Assembly (NCBI GenBank): GCA_017543805.1
Contig: JAFYFK010000285.1
Location: forward strand, 1-7,199
Reading direction: 5' to 3'
DNA: 7,199 nucleotides
Source: Bacillota bacterium
GTDB lineage: Bacteria; Bacillota; Clostridia; Peptostreptococcales; Anaerovoracaceae
In this document: positions 6,739-7,199 of the stretch, one piece after another
How positions within the stretch are numbered: position 1 is the first letter of the stretch
How the letters are laid out: every line of letters begins with the position of its first letter
Program-made: the position numbers and the translations under genes
The notes under the pieces: model-generated
Databases searched by the model: none
The model's input: the letters and a program-made list of their open reading frames with translations, nothing else
Told to the model about the DNA's origin: nothing

Positions 6739-6759
6739 AAATGCATAAGCATTTGCTTA
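6739..6759. repeat. Overlapping palindromes in the nifJ leader / ispE promoter
   Basis: Two perfect inverted repeats overlap. AAATGC-ATAA-GCATTT spans 6739-6754 and TAAGCA-TT-TGCTTA spans 6746-6759. On the nifJ transcript the first could form a hairpin just before a T-rich stretch. The second covers the predicted -35 box of ispE. A protein bound here could affect both genes. Confidence 0.5.
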
Positions 6760-6781
6760 CTCATATTTCATTTATTATAAT
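6753..6781 (+). promoter_or_regulatory. Putative ispE promoter giving a leaderless transcript
   Basis: TTGCTT (6753-6758), a 17-base spacer, then a consensus TATAAT (6776-6781). The normal start position, about seven bases after the -10 box, falls at 6788-6789, which is the A of the ispE ATG. No ribosome binding site occurs between the -10 box and the ATG. Confidence 0.55.
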
Positions 6782-6803
6782 ACAAAACATGAACAGAATT
6801 GAA
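6774..6803 (-). promoter_or_regulatory. Putative nifJ promoter
   Basis: The minus strand has a consensus TATAAT at 6779-6774. Only a weak -35 candidate exists (TTCAAT, 6803-6798, 18-base spacer), and it lies inside the ispE coding start. The -10 is part of the palindrome ATTATAAT (6774-6781), so it overlaps the ispE -10 on the other strand. The leader would be about 50 nt. The poor -35 suggests an activator or a different start. Confidence 0.4.
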
Positions 6804-7199
6804 GTGGCGGCTTTCGCAAAAGTTAATTTTATTTTAGATATGACAGGCTTTTTGCCCAACGGTTTCCATCAGGTGGAATCTGTGATGCAGGCAATAGAGC
6901 TTCATGACGATGTTTCGGTGGAATGGGACGATGACCCTGCTGCCGGCGGCTTTGAGATATTCCTTGAACCGGGTTCCGCAGAGCTTCCGGCAGACGAAAG
7001 GAATCTGGCCTACAAAGCCGCGGTCCGCATGAAGGACGCCTTCCGGCCGGACGCGCGCGGAAGGCTTGCGATACATGTTGCCAAGCGCATACCGGTAGCT
7101 GCAGGCCTCGCCGGAGGTTCCTCCAACGGAGCCGCGGTCTGCACCGCGCTGGGCCGTATCTGGAACGTTCCCATGGACGACTGGATGCCGGTCGCCGCA
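6789..7199 (+). CDS. ispE: 4-diphosphocytidyl-2-C-methyl-D-erythritol kinase, 3'-truncated by window edge
   Basis: First 137 codons of IspE, the GHMP-family kinase that phosphorylates the 2-hydroxyl of CDP-methylerythritol with ATP in the MEP isoprenoid pathway (cytoplasmic). Seen: FAKVNFILDMTGFLPNGFHQVES (residues 9-31), matching the family AKxNLxLxVxGxRxDGYHxLxS motif with the substrate-site Lys11, then an acidic stretch typical of the domain. The ATP-binding glycine-rich loop IPVAAGLAGGSSNGAAV starts near residue 105. The Asn in GGSSN also occurs in E. coli IspE. The catalytic Asp of the GADVPF motif would lie beyond the window. Full proteins are about 280-300 residues, so about half is present. 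The start at 6789 puts the AK motif at the usual distance from the N-terminus. An in-frame ATG at 6741 would add 16 unconserved residues, also without a ribosome binding site, and would lie upstream of the predicted promoter -10. No Shine-Dalgarno sequence precedes the chosen start. Confidence 0.95.
   Translation, partial: MNRIEVAAFAKVNFILDMTGFLPNGFHQVESVMQAIELHDDVSVEWDDDPAAGGFEIFLEPGSAELPADERNLAYKAAVRMKDAFRPDARGRLAIHVAKRIPVAAGLAGGSSNGAAVCTALGRIWNVPMDDWMPVAA

Noticed and set aside
6741..6788. Upstream in-frame ATG (6741) as the ispE start
   Set aside because: It would add 16 non-conserved residues, has no ribosome binding site, and lies upstream of the predicted -10. The family normally has about ten residues before the AK motif, as with 6789.
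6834..7076. Minus-strand 80-codon open frame
   Set aside because: It lies inside the ispE coding region, whose motifs are unmistakable, and has no ribosome binding site or domain.

Overview
The window carries five genes in three transcription blocks. It looks like a chromosome segment of a strictly anaerobic Firmicute, most likely a clostridial gut-type bacterium. The reasons are a one-chain NifJ-type pyruvate:ferredoxin oxidoreductase, strong AAGGAGG-type ribosome binding sites, sigma-A-like promoters, an MEP-pathway ispE, and an HTH-Uma2 protein of a kind I associate with Clostridia. This taxonomic reading is inference; no rRNA or other marker gene is present.

Layout. Positions 1-695 (minus) hold the first two thirds of a cytoplasmic nucleoside hydrolase, which runs off the left edge. 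Positions 765-1529 (minus) hold an XRE-type HTH fused to a Uma2 (DUF820) PD-(D/E)XK nuclease-like domain. A 273-bp AT-rich divergent promoter region (1530-1802) follows; it has a very good sigma-A promoter and a 21-bp near-perfect inverted repeat at the predicted transcription start. Positions 1803-3011 (plus) hold an AAA_14/DUF4143-type ATPase. A 191-bp convergent gap (3012-3202) contains a bidirectional hairpin terminator. Positions 3203-6715 (minus) hold complete nifJ. Positions 6789-7199 (plus) hold the first 137 codons of ispE, cut by the right edge and transcribed divergently from nifJ.

How the genes relate. nifJ makes acetyl-CoA and reduced ferredoxin from pyruvate, and ispE is the fourth step of the MEP isoprenoid pathway, which also starts from pyruvate. 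The two share a 73-bp divergent promoter region whose -10 elements overlap in one palindromic ATTATAAT. ispE has no Shine-Dalgarno sequence, and its ATG falls where transcription should start, so it looks leaderless. The nucleoside hydrolase (purine or pyrimidine salvage) has its own promoter and a strong ribosome binding site.

The accessory-looking part is the HTH-Uma2 / AAA_14 divergent pair. The ATPase gene is visibly AT-richer and less codon-biased than nifJ. The HTH protein could be the regulator that binds the palindromes between the two genes. Calling this a two-gene system is a hypothesis; nothing here proves a defence or mobile role. I found no CRISPR array, tRNA, rRNA, insertion sequence or integrase.
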